A stretch of DNA of 64,000 bases from Picochlorum sp. 'celeri' (lineage: Eukaryota; Chlorophyta; Trebouxiophyceae). Within the stretch, counting starts at the first letter, position 1. Every line of letters begins with the position of its first letter. This document shows positions 54,933 to 63,516 of this stretch, in pieces. The notes under the pieces were generated by a model. It ran no database searches, was not told the origin of the DNA, and saw only the letters and a program-made list of their open reading frames with translations. Where the stretch lies: assembly GCA_010909725.1 (NCBI GenBank), contig JAACMV010000019.1, positions 186,001-250,000 on the forward strand, in the 5' to 3' direction. Made by a program: the position numbers and the translations under genes.

Positions 54933-55688
54933 TCAGAGATGCCGTCTCTTCCAATGTCCACTTTTCCCACCCTTCTTTTCAACGAGTCGAATGTCTGTAA
55001 TCTCAATCATCTTACTCGCAGCTTTACACATGTCATACACGGTCAACGCCGCCACACTCGCAGCAGTCAACGCCTCCATCTCTACACCAGTTGGACCCAC
55101 AGTGGTTGCCTGTGCCCAAATACCAACAGACAATGCATCCTCGTCCAATGTCAACGACACTGATACATCTGAGAGAAGAATAGGATGGCACAAGGGTATC
55201 AGTTGCGATGTTTGCTTAGCACCCATGATGCCAGCCAACTGAGACACGGTCAACACATCACCCTTTTTGGACACATGGTTGTCATGGACCAATTGAAATG
55301 CCTCCTTCCCCAAGATGACCTTGGCTGTTGCTGTCGCCGATCGGGCTGTAGACGATTTATGCGACACATCCACCATGGTAGCTCTTCCTGTATCTGGATC
55401 TGTATGAGTCAGTTGCCTCGATGATGATGATGATGATGGCGAAGATTCAGGCATGCCAGAGGCAGTGGGCGAGGAAGAGATGGAGTCCGGGGTGGATACA
55501 GGGGACCCAAAAATCCGCTCCATGTCTGCATTGATATCCTCACTGGTGGACGATACAGAGGTCTGATCATGGCGATGCGAGTGATGATGGCCATCGAGGG
55601 TAGAATACCCCGTACTACTGCAGGTTTTTTGTAGCTCCAGAAGCGATGCTATAGATTGCTTTCCTCTTATACAACAGTATCGAAGCAT
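54933..55688 (-). CDS. MOAC: Cyclic pyranopterin monophosphate synthase, MoaC/CNX3 type
   Basis: The single exon encodes 251 residues. The MoaC domain fills the C-terminal 150: ATMVDVSHKSSTARSATATA, the LIPLCHPILL motif, GVEMEALTAASVAALTVYDMCKA with the catalytic Asp and Lys near the end, and a final KMIEITDIRLVEKKGG. It turns the MoaA product into cyclic pyranopterin monophosphate, the first stable intermediate of molybdenum cofactor. The first 100 residues are Ser/His-rich and non-conserved, consistent with a mitochondrial targeting extension as in plant CNX3. Animals fuse MoaC to MoaA; here it is alone. The gene diverges from the peroxiredoxin with 281 bp between their starts. Confidence 0.95.
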   Translation of the reverse strand: MLRYCCIRGKQSIASLLELQKTCSSTGYSTLDGHHHSHRHDQTSVSSTSEDINADMERIFGSPVSTPDSISSSPTASGMPESSPSSSSSSRQLTHTDPDTGRATMVDVSHKSSTARSATATAKVILGKEAFQLVHDNHVSKKGDVLTVSQLAGIMGAKQTSQLIPLCHPILLSDVSVSLTLDEDALSVGIWAQATTVGPTGVEMEALTAASVAALTVYDMCKAASKMIEITDIRLVEKKGGKSGHWKRRHL

Positions 55689-55969
55689 CCTGTAAAGAAT
55701 GTATATTCATGAATAGTTTTTTGAAATCTTCTTGTTTCTGTATAATCACATTCAGCTTTTGGCATGATGACGAACGCAGATGCACCCATTATGGGTTTCT
55801 ATTTACAGAGCAAAAGTTCCGTAAAAAGTATAATAAAGTACGGCCATGTAGATTGAATTGAATCTACAATGAGGATTCTTCATTCTTGATCCATCGAACG
55901 CCACCCATCATTGATTGCTATAGTTATATTTTCTTTTATTTTACGTATATCAGGTTGTGACGGAGCAGA

Positions 55970-56763
55970 ATGATGGCAGCTCGTGTGTGCAAGAATGGTG
56001 TGGTCGTGGCGTCATGGACCCGCCAGTTCTCCAGTAAAAGAACCAATGATTTGGTATGTCTACTAGTACATGAAATACGATGGTTGAATTATGTGTGTTG
56101 GATGGATGGAGGGATGCGTTTGTTGTGTGACACGTGTCTTTCCAAATCCTCTTCTGGGTTTGTAGTTCAATCTCTCGTGTCTTTTTCTGTTTTCTCAACA
56201 TGGTCGTGTGTGTGTGTGTGCAGAGATCTGTTGTGGCACCAAGACGTACAAGAACCATGGTCAATGTTCAGACGCAGGCATTGTCTGTAGGGGATAAGTT
56301 GCCAAGTGATGTGACTCTGAATTATTTCGATGGAGAGGGTAACATGCAAGAGATCACTGTAGGGGATTTGACAAAGGGGAAAAAGGTGGTGATGTTTGCT
56401 GTTCCAGGAGCATTCACTCCAACATGCTCATTGAAGCATTTGCCTGGATTTATTGAGAGGGCTGATGAGTTGAAAGGGAAGGGAGTTGATACTATTGCAT
56501 GCATTTCTGTGAATGATGCATTTGTGATGGATGCGTGGGGCAAGTCTGTGGGTGCTGATGGCAAGGTGTTGATGCTTGCTGATGGAAGTGCTGTGTTTGC
56601 CAAGGCTATTGGTGCAGAGCTTGACTTGAATGACAAGGGATTGGGAATGAGATCTCGTAGATACGCCATGCTGGTGGATGATTCGGTGGTGAAGGTTTTG
56701 AATATGGAAGAGGGTGGTGCGTTTACTGTCAGCAGTGCAGACGATATTTTGAATGCCCTTTGA
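55970..56763 (+). CDS. PRXII: Type II (PRX5-like) peroxiredoxin, organelle-targeted
   Basis: Exons 55970-56053 and 56224-56763 are joined across a 170-bp intron with a TG-repeat near its 3' end (phase 0), giving 207 residues. Exon 1 encodes [20 protein letters not shown], an Arg-rich targeting peptide. The catalytic domain carries the peroxidatic Cys in [16 protein letters not shown], then [13 protein letters not shown] and [15 protein letters not shown], all diagnostic of the type II/PRX5 class. The enzyme reduces hydrogen and alkyl peroxides with thioredoxin or glutaredoxin. No resolving Cys after the peroxidatic Cys is apparent to me at the usual place. Mitochondrial or plastid location cannot be decided. 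TGTAA lies just after the stop. Confidence 0.94.
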
Positions 56764-56809
56764 GAGTAGTTATTGTTGTTTGAGGAGATTGATCGATGTA
56801 AAAAACGTC

Positions 56810-59677
56810 TCATGTCTTACATAAGCTGCGCAAGGCTGTCATGTATTGTGTGTCATTCCATGATGCTTGATTCACCATGTCGGATGCACGATTCACAATG
56901 ATTGAGTTTTCCTGCTCTGAGAGTGCTCGACTGTGCTTTCTGACAATATGCTGTGCCAGGGATGATATAATGGCCTCGATGGAACTTGACTGTATGCTGT
57001 CAGGATGGAGATTTTTCTCTTTCAGAGTGGTCGTGAGACTCGTGTAACATTCTAATACCTCTCCAAAGAGTCTGAGAGCGAGCATTGGGCTGATTGAAGG
57101 AGCAAATTCTGATATGCTTTGAAGACAGTACCTGCCCACATCTGATAATGCCATGCTTGCTTGTGCATAATATGTGTGATCTACCATGCTGTGCACGGAT
57201 TTGATGCCTATCTCAGCTACCATGGCACGCGTGCATGCTTGGATAATGTACGGTTTGGCAAAAGCATTGCTGACAGAGGTGTTCTGTGCCCCAATGCATA
57301 TGTCTCCAGCAATAACTTCAACCCCATGAAGGAGGTGCTGAGCTTCTGATGGCGTGCATACTGATGCTATACATGAAACAGAGCGTACAATATCGCATCG
57401 AAGATCGTCCATAGACTTGTACTCGTGCGCAAGGTGTTTGAGCATCTGTGCCTGGATGGATCCAAGTGCAGCAAGTTCAAAGGCCTGATGAAACGCCATA
57501 TTTTTTATGCCAAAACAATTCTCTTCAAGGCAGCTGTGCTTTGGATTCAATTTTAATATGTAATGGGCCTCGTCTTCCGTGAAATCAATTCCAAAGTACA
57601 AGCGAGCCCAAGGATGCCTTTGATATTCCACTGTTGTGAGGATGCGTTGAGCATATGACGCATCACAGTCCATGAGACATTCTGCGATGAGTAGAACTAT
57701 ATCCTGAATATTTTGAAGTGCTGATTTATCAAAATAGCTTGGGATGACATCTGAGTTGATGCCATCATGCGTACTGATGCCTAGACTCTGATACCGGTTG
57801 TCAAATTCAAGGTAATACAGGCACATTTGTAAAGTAGCGACTGCATATGGTGAAGACGTCTCGCTTTCCCCAGAGAGCAATAGATCATGAACTGATCTCG
57901 GAGAGGAAAGTTCTAAAATTCGTTTGACGAATTTTGTTGCAAACTCTGGAGAGGCATCTGGTGATGATAGCATGGGCAGAATGTCATTTCTGAACATTCC
58001 CAATGACAAAATCGATGGCGTGGCATTCATGAACACCTCCACCATGTACAACAATGATGATTCCTCTTCCTCTGAAATACCTTTGGACGTGATGACTCGG
58101 TCTACCAGTAGCCTGGACAGCTCTGTACCATGGTGGTATTCTGAGATGGGGGGACAAACAACAGACCTGAGCTGCATCAAGTTTGGAAACACCTCACAAA
58201 TCGAGGACAGGATCCATACTTCGTTTCTGTTTGTCACAGCAGCATTGAATAGTTTATGCAACAAGCTGTATGGGCATAGCAAAACAGCAGGAAACACGAG
58301 GTTTCTGATGGTTTTCATTCTTGCTTCAAGCTGTTGTCCAACTACAACACCGCCAGCGGATGTATCATCCACGGCCAATTTATTTCCCATCAAGAGCATT
58401 TGATGCCTCACCCATTCATACTGCAGGCTCACGTGTCGATCCTCGATGAATTCCAAATGAGCCACAGAGGAGGAGTTTAATTTTTCTTCATACAGGTCAA
58501 CCAGCTGCTGCTGAATGTGTACATCATCTACATGAGAAGACAAGGCCCAGCAAGCTATTTGCTCTAATGCCTGATCGCATTCTGAATTTCTTGCTGTATT
58601 GACAACCAATCTTTCCAGAGTATTGCATAGTATTTTGTAGTCTGCGACAGGGCTAGGATGGTGATTGGATACTATGCTGGTTTGCTCAAGGAAGAGTGTA
58701 TTGGAAACGCTCCAGCATGCATAGGCAATATACTCATCAGATACATCATTCGGCGACGCACTCCAATACAGGACAGAGTCAAACGCTGCACGCATCATTG
58801 TGATGACACTGCTCCTCCTATCCTCAATCTCCTGCTCCTCGTCATCATGCAACAGCGTGCAACAGACATCATCAGGACGTTTCGCTGTTCCATCCGACAC
58901 CTTCTTGTACTCGAACAGCATCAAACGGGACTTTAAACGGCATAATAACGATTCAAGAGACCCTTCACAGCATTGCTCATCAATCCATGCACTCAGTCTT
59001 GCAATATCTTCCATGATTCTCTTCTGCCAGCCAGACAACCCACCTGATGAGCCGTCTACTCCACTCAAAACCATCAACGCATTATCTACGAGTCCAACAA
59101 GACGGGCCATATCTTCCGCAGCCTCCACACCATCCATTAACTGAATTGTCACAAAATGCAAAGAGCAACACACAAGCTCCACACCATCCCCATCTAGTAC
59201 TTTTCGATCATCTCCCTTATTGTAATGATATTCAAAGGTGTCACTGTGTAACAAGACAATGTCCAGGACACACATTGACAGAAAGAATCTTCCTTCCTGC
59301 TCAAACCAAGGCAACATGTGCAGTATCCAAGACTCCAGCCCACACATCCACACACATGATATGAACCGTACACCATCTCCCTCTAATCCAAACCAATACC
59401 CTATGCCCTCTCGCACTCTATGCAGACAAGCATGCAAACCCAATGCTACCATGCAAGCCACATGACTCTTCTGTCCCTGCACATTGCCTTTGCGCTCACA
59501 GCGACATACAAACTCTCGAATCGTATCACATGTCACTCCTTCCATCAATACAATATCCATATGCATCACCATCCACATCCATCGTGAGGTATCCGTTCTA
59601 GGCACCAGGGATACCTGTTCCAGCAGTGCCTTGTGCCTCTTTTTCTCCTCCAGCGCACCCCGTGACGATTTTCTCAT
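56810..59677 (-). CDS. Large alpha-helical protein, unrecognised
   Basis: The single exon encodes 955 residues. The composition is typical of a cytosolic alpha-solenoid: many Leu/Ala/Ser helices, 30 or more scattered cysteines, and no signal peptide, membrane helix or known catalytic motif. Regions such as ATKFVKRILELSSPRSVHDLLL and FGEVLECYTSLTTTLKEKNL look like helix pairs of a HEAT or ARM type scaffold. I do not recognise the family. Candidate classes are nuclear-pore, DNA-repair or tubulin-cofactor scaffolds, none supported. Codon use and the absence of stops over 2.9 kb make it a real gene. It starts 52 bp from the next small gene on the same strand and converges with peroxiredoxin 46 bp away. 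Confidence 0.75.
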   Translation of the reverse strand: MRKSSRGALEEKKRHKALLEQVSLVPRTDTSRWMWMVMHMDIVLMEGVTCDTIREFVCRCERKGNVQGQKSHVACMVALGLHACLHRVREGIGYWFGLEGDGVRFISCVWMCGLESWILHMLPWFEQEGRFFLSMCVLDIVLLHSDTFEYHYNKGDDRKVLDGDGVELVCCSLHFVTIQLMDGVEAAEDMARLVGLVDNALMVLSGVDGSSGGLSGWQKRIMEDIARLSAWIDEQCCEGSLESLLCRLKSRLMLFEYKKVSDGTAKRPDDVCCTLLHDDEEQEIEDRRSSVITMMRAAFDSVLYWSASPNDVSDEYIAYACWSVSNTLFLEQTSIVSNHHPSPVADYKILCNTLERLVVNTARNSECDQALEQIACWALSSHVDDVHIQQQLVDLYEEKLNSSSVAHLEFIEDRHVSLQYEWVRHQMLLMGNKLAVDDTSAGGVVVGQQLEARMKTIRNLVFPAVLLCPYSLLHKLFNAAVTNRNEVWILSSICEVFPNLMQLRSVVCPPISEYHHGTELSRLLVDRVITSKGISEEEESSLLYMVEVFMNATPSILSLGMFRNDILPMLSSPDASPEFATKFVKRILELSSPRSVHDLLLSGESETSSPYAVATLQMCLYYLEFDNRYQSLGISTHDGINSDVIPSYFDKSALQNIQDIVLLIAECLMDCDASYAQRILTTVEYQRHPWARLYFGIDFTEDEAHYILKLNPKHSCLEENCFGIKNMAFHQAFELAALGSIQAQMLKHLAHEYKSMDDLRCDIVRSVSCIASVCTPSEAQHLLHGVEVIAGDICIGAQNTSVSNAFAKPYIIQACTRAMVAEIGIKSVHSMVDHTYYAQASMALSDVGRYCLQSISEFAPSISPMLALRLFGEVLECYTSLTTTLKEKNLHPDSIQSSSIEAIISSLAQHIVRKHSRALSEQENSIIVNRASDMVNQASWNDTQYMTALRSLCKT

Positions 59678-59729
59678 CCTATCGATGAATTTTTTTCAAG
59701 TATCAAATTTTAATCGTGGCTACAGTATC

Positions 59730-59882
59730 TTATGACGCCTTCTTCTTGACCGAAACCTGACCACTTCCAAAAAGTCCATTCCAAATCCTCTTCACAATGA
59801 ACACGTAGACGACGACAAGAACCAAGGTCCAAACAATCACATCACTGGCACCAATAGATATAACTGTTGAGGTGGTGTCCAT
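59730..59882 (-). CDS. Tiny ER-type membrane protein, 50 residues
   Basis: From ATG 59882 the product is MDTTSTVISIGASDVIVWTL followed by a single membrane helix ending near residue 31, a short basic-aromatic segment (KRIWNGLFGSG) and the tail VKKKAS. The last four residues KKAS fit the KKxx ER-retrieval signal, so a type III ER protein with a cytosolic C-terminus is likely. The frame is open further upstream but without an ATG. It may be a small accessory subunit of an ER complex. I cannot name it. It diverges from the next gene, with 114 bases between the two start codons. Confidence 0.55.
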   Translation of the reverse strand: MDTTSTVISIGASDVIVWTLVLVVVYVFIVKRIWNGLFGSGQVSVKKKAS

Positions 59883-59996
59883 GTTATATCGAGACGTTGG
59901 GAAGAATGGAAAATTGCTTGAAAATTGGTGGTACAATGTGTATCAATTCGAACACGACACTCCCTTCCGATGACTATTTATGACACTATAGTAGCC

Positions 59997-60328
59997 ATGG
60001 ACTCTTTCACTATATTAAAAAAAATTCATGAGACTATAGGCCGTCTGCCAGTCGTGCATAGCCTTGTATCGGGTGGGCTAGCTTTGTCTCAAAAAAAAGG
60101 GGCAAAAATGCACGGGTGTCTAAAGACACCAAAGCGTTGGCCACGGCGGTGTTTTCAAAGACCAAATTGGTTGGACGTTCTGTCGACAGGATGCGTCCTA
60201 AGATATTCGATAGACTATATGCGGAGTTTTTCGTCAAGAAGAGACATCATGCGAGGGACAATATCATGAGATCTCCTACATCTCAAAGGTTGGCTTTGTC
60301 TTCAGCAAGCCCTGGGGTTTCATCATGA
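59997..60328 (+). CDS. Small gene split by a one-base shift at an A8 run
   Basis: From ATG 59997 (an in-frame ATG at 59970 also exists) the frame reads MDSFTILKKIHETIGRLPVV up to SQKK at A8G4 (60091-60102). There the coding-looking text moves to another frame: KRGKNARVSKDTKALATAVF and onwards to GVSS with stop 60326-60328. One extra A would join the two parts into one protein of about 110 residues. Both halves are basic and helical; RMRPKIFDRLYAEFFVKKRHH is the most distinctive stretch. I do not recognise it. Alternatives are a sequencing error in a homopolymer, programmed or polymerase slippage, or a recent pseudogene. The stop overlaps the stop of the convergent EF-hand gene in the shared TCATGA. 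Confidence 0.5.
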
Positions 60329-61201
60329 GAAGAGCCAATCAACAGCTCCCTTTACTCCTTCGTTGGTTACCCAGCTGACTGCACCTGCAGCAGCCCCAAC
60401 CGCTGTACCAAGACCTGGAATAACTGTACCAATGAAGGCACCAGTCTTGACCTTGTCCATGAAAGATAATCTGCATTCAGGTATAGTTTTCTCCAGATAT
60501 TCAGACTGACATTCGGGAAGATCTTCTACGAAACCAAGCACAGCACCAGCAGTATCGTCCGCGCTTAGTAGCTTCCTGGCAGTGCTGTTGGTGCGCGATT
60601 CAAGCAATGACGTCACAAAGTCTTCCGTGTACTGCCCAGTCTTGTTGTCCATGCGGAACACTCCATTCGCAGTCCCGAGGAACAAGTCATTCCCAGTCGT
60701 TTGAATGATCACCTTTACCCCAGGAGTATAGATCATGGAGCTCACGTGGTATATCTCGTACTCGGTCCTGTTCTGGTTGGGGAACACCAGGGTTTGGACG
60801 CTGCTCATTGCCTTGGGACCCATGGACAACAGGTCCTCAACCTCATGGGCATCGATGGCAATCCCAGTCGACATAACCTGACCGGACGATTTCGACACCA
60901 GCACATTGTTATCGTCCCGAACATCCTTGCTCAAATCCACAATCGCATAGACTGTCCCACACAGTGCAGCGATCAACACCAGCATGCCTACCACCAGGGC
61001 AATGAGGAAGTTACGGAAGAGCTTGCGATCTGCCACCGCCCTCTTCTCATTCTCCAGGATTCCAATGAGTTCGGTGACAGATAGCACGCCGTCTTGGTTT
61101 GCGTCCGCCTCTCTCAGTCTTTCTTGGAGAGCTTTCGTCACGCCCTCTGCCCTCAGCAAGTCCTCGATCAAAATACCTCCGCCCTTACCTAGTTCAGCCA
61201 T
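60323..61201 (-). CDS. EF-hand type II membrane protein with an RKLL site
   Basis: The single exon encodes 292 residues. The cytosolic N-terminus holds one canonical EF-hand loop (DANQDGVLSVTEL, about residues 33-45), then a membrane helix at about 66-90 (FLIALVVGMLVLIAALCGTVYAIV). The rest should be lumenal or extracellular, with N-glycosylation sites (NRT, NKT, NST), an ARKLLSADD sequence near residue 210, two Cys pairs and a glycine-rich hydrophobic C-terminal segment (GAFIGTVIPGLGTAVGAAAG). Similar proteins occur in green algae, where they seem to be expanded, but I cannot name a function. RKLL could be a subtilase cleavage site, which would release a lumenal fragment. The EF-hand suggests calcium control of the cytosolic side. 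Confidence 0.7.
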   Translation of the reverse strand: MAELGKGGGILIEDLLRAEGVTKALQERLREADANQDGVLSVTELIGILENEKRAVADRKLFRNFLIALVVGMLVLIAALCGTVYAIVDLSKDVRDDNNVLVSKSSGQVMSTGIAIDAHEVEDLLSMGPKAMSSVQTLVFPNQNRTEYEIYHVSSMIYTPGVKVIIQTTGNDLFLGTANGVFRMDNKTGQYTEDFVTSLLESRTNSTARKLLSADDTAGAVLGFVEDLPECQSEYLEKTIPECRLSFMDKVKTGAFIGTVIPGLGTAVGAAAGAVSWVTNEGVKGAVDWLFS

Positions 61202-61508
61202 GGCAGCGAATATTTACGTTATTTACGTTATTTTGCTCGAAAAATAATTATTTTTGCGTGTGCGGTTTAGTCGATACGATGCAAAAAGGAATCTGACATG
61301 CCGCGGCCCGAGGGCATCCATTTGGAGATCCATTACTAATTAGTATCCCTCTCCATGCGCATGGGACCACAAGTCCATGGTGAGATGATGCCGCACAGAG
61401 GCATTCAAGAGCATTTGGGTATGCGATTCATGACCTAATCCGACACTCTTCTCTTCTTACTCCTCAAGACTATATTATATTGCTACATTTCCTTGTAATA
61501 ATACGCAA
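61202..61508. promoter_or_regulatory. Palindrome-bearing divergent promoter region
   Basis: TACTAATTAGTA (61334-61345) and CCATGCGCATGG (61353-61364) are perfect 12-bp palindromes 8 bp apart. The second contains an RY-like CATGCG. They lie between the EF-hand gene and a small rightward frame. Confidence 0.5.
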
Positions 61509-61697
61509 ATGGGAACACAGAAAGCTCAAGGGAGTGAGAAACAGTGGGTACCATACAGAGGTAAAGATTGTTGGCAAAGATTCTCAGAGTCCGCGCTGCA
61601 GGTTCCAGCCCTTGACTCTTCATCAGTATTCCAATGGCGTAAGCCCAAGTGGGCTCCACAGAATGGCATCACAGCAGAAGAAATGGCGTCAAGTTGA
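61509..61697 (+). CDS. Possible small protein, 62 residues
   Basis: The ATG (MGTQKAQGSEKQWVPYRGKD) follows an AT-rich stretch. The product is polar with several Trp (QWRKPKWAPQNGITAEEMASS) and no signal peptide. There is no recognised family. The composition looks like coding rather than chance, but the length gives little statistical support, and an alternative frame of 78 codons overlaps it. Confidence 0.3.
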   Translation: MGTQKAQGSEKQWVPYRGKDCWQRFSESALQVPALDSSSVFQWRKPKWAPQNGITAEEMASS

Positions 61698-62058
61698 TGT
61701 TTTCAAGCAAAGGTGACGATGCATGTGTAATGCATTTGATTACAATTCCTGGAGTAAACTGTCCTTCAAATCGCCCATACATTGCATACGAAATTGCATT
61801 GACGCAAACCACGCCTATGATGAAGAGATCTCGCTGGCCCCAGTAGATGTTAATGTTTGTAGTTAGGCCTGAGGCCTGTCGTCGATGTTTGGCCCATGCG
61901 GGGAGAGAGGAAGATCGACATTTGACAGATACCGGCAGAGCCCAAGTGAGGGGAACAAGGGGAGCAAACGCCCAAAACAAAATATTCACTCATCATGATC
62001 TGATTGATATCGAACCGAACATTTGAGAGTTGAAATTGTTCCTGTAGGGTATTGTAGT
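61698..62058. other. Intergenic region upstream of PRT1
   Basis: This 361-bp gap has a CAGGCCT-type repeat near 61868-61880 (AGGCCTGAGGCCT). No gene is seen. Confidence 0.35.
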
Positions 62059-63473
62059 ATGGATGAGTTGAATATTTCCAACGCGCAAAGCTGGAACTGT
62101 GCAATCTGCCAAGAGCTCTTGTACAAACCAGTGGCCAACGTCTGTGGGCATTTATTTTGCTTCTGGTGTGCTCATAAAGCAATGAGTCCATTCTCAGTGA
62201 GTAAATGCCCCTTGTGTAGGGCTCAATACGGTCATTTTCCAGCGGTATGTCGTTCCTGATTGCTTTTGTTGACCTCTGATTGTTTGATGGAGAGGTCGCG
62301 ATAAAGCGTTTCACCCAGCTTCGTGGGGCATTAATTATATATAATATATGCTCATACGTATTTTGATGCGCGTAGATTGCGAATAAGTTGCATTGTTTTC
62401 TGAAAGCGTCCTTCCCGGAGCAGTACGCGAGCCGGGCCTCTGAGGTGGTCACAGAGGAAGAGGAGAGTGATGTTGCTTCTCCAGAGACAACAGTGCCTTT
62501 GGTGCTGCATAGCTCACCTGGAAAGCCGTCTTGGAAGGACTTTACATGTGATTACTGTAGCAAATTAGTGTTCATGCCAATAATTTTGAATTGTGGGCAC
62601 ATGGTATGCTCAACTCCAGAGTGTCGAGGCACTCTGGATGATGGATGCCCATGTTGCCATGCCCATCCAACTGGAAAACAGAGTGCAGTGTGCGCTCATA
62701 TATGGGACTTGATGAAATGTAGTTTCAGAGAGGAGTGTGAAAGTCGAGCACGAGAGGTTTCAGAGGTGAGTGGTATTGATCCAGAGAGTTTGATGATTGC
62801 CTCTCCACGAACGGCCATGCTTTGCAAGAGTAGACAGGAAGACACTGATATTCACGATATGTATCCGAGTGATTTGAATGATATGCTTGATAGGACATTT
62901 GGTGGTGCGGATACATCTACTACTGAGGGTGTGGAGCGGATGGCGACGAGGTTCCTCACCTCGTGGCTGGATAAGAGTGATTATCCCCATTTTGGGGTAG
63001 GATGTGATGCGTGTGGGCAGTATCCTATCCTTGGTAAACGATATAAATGCACTGATTGCCCCGAATCTGTCGGTTTTGATATTTGCGGTACATGTTATGA
63101 CAGAGGTGTTGGGGATGTTTTGGGTAGATTTAATCAGAGGCACACGCCCGATCATCATCTGGAGCTTGTTCCACCATCGATCACGAAACTGCATGTTTTA
63201 AAGGCAATGCATCCTGAATTGGATTTTGATAAACTTTTGTCGCTCATTGAAATGTCATGGGAGGATGAAGGTGGTGCATCAGGACCTTCAAATACTAGAA
63301 ATCCTTCTGCACCTGATTCAGAGGCACATGAAGAAGGTGCATCTTTAGATCATCAAATGTCCCAGGGTACACAAGAGCAGATAAATAATTCTGAAGATTC
63401 GAATACTCTGGCAGACGGTTCAAGAATGATGAGAGCACGAGGGCCTCGTCCTACATTTGATCATCAGCAATGA
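62059..63473 (+). CDS. PRT1: PRT1-type N-degron E3 ubiquitin ligase
   Basis: Exons 62059-62244 and 62376-63473 are joined across a 131-bp intron (phase 0), giving 427 residues. Arabidopsis PRT1 has about 410. The order of domains is the PRT1 hallmark: a first RING at about 14-53 (CAICQELLYKPVANVCGHLFCFWC...CPLC), a second RING at about 117-157 (CDYCSKLV...CGHMVC...CPCC), and a ZZ zinc finger at about 268-320 (CDACGQYPILGKRYKCTDC, DICGTCYD, HHLELV). PRT1 recognises proteins with an aromatic N-terminal residue and ubiquitinates them. The C-terminus is acidic and disordered. Splicing joins the end of RING1 to the helix CFLKASFPEQYASRA as in plants. The family is largely confined to green plants and algae. 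Confidence 0.92.
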
Positions 63474-63516
63474 AAGCATTATTGAATAATAATATTGTAC
63501 ACTATACATTACTCCA

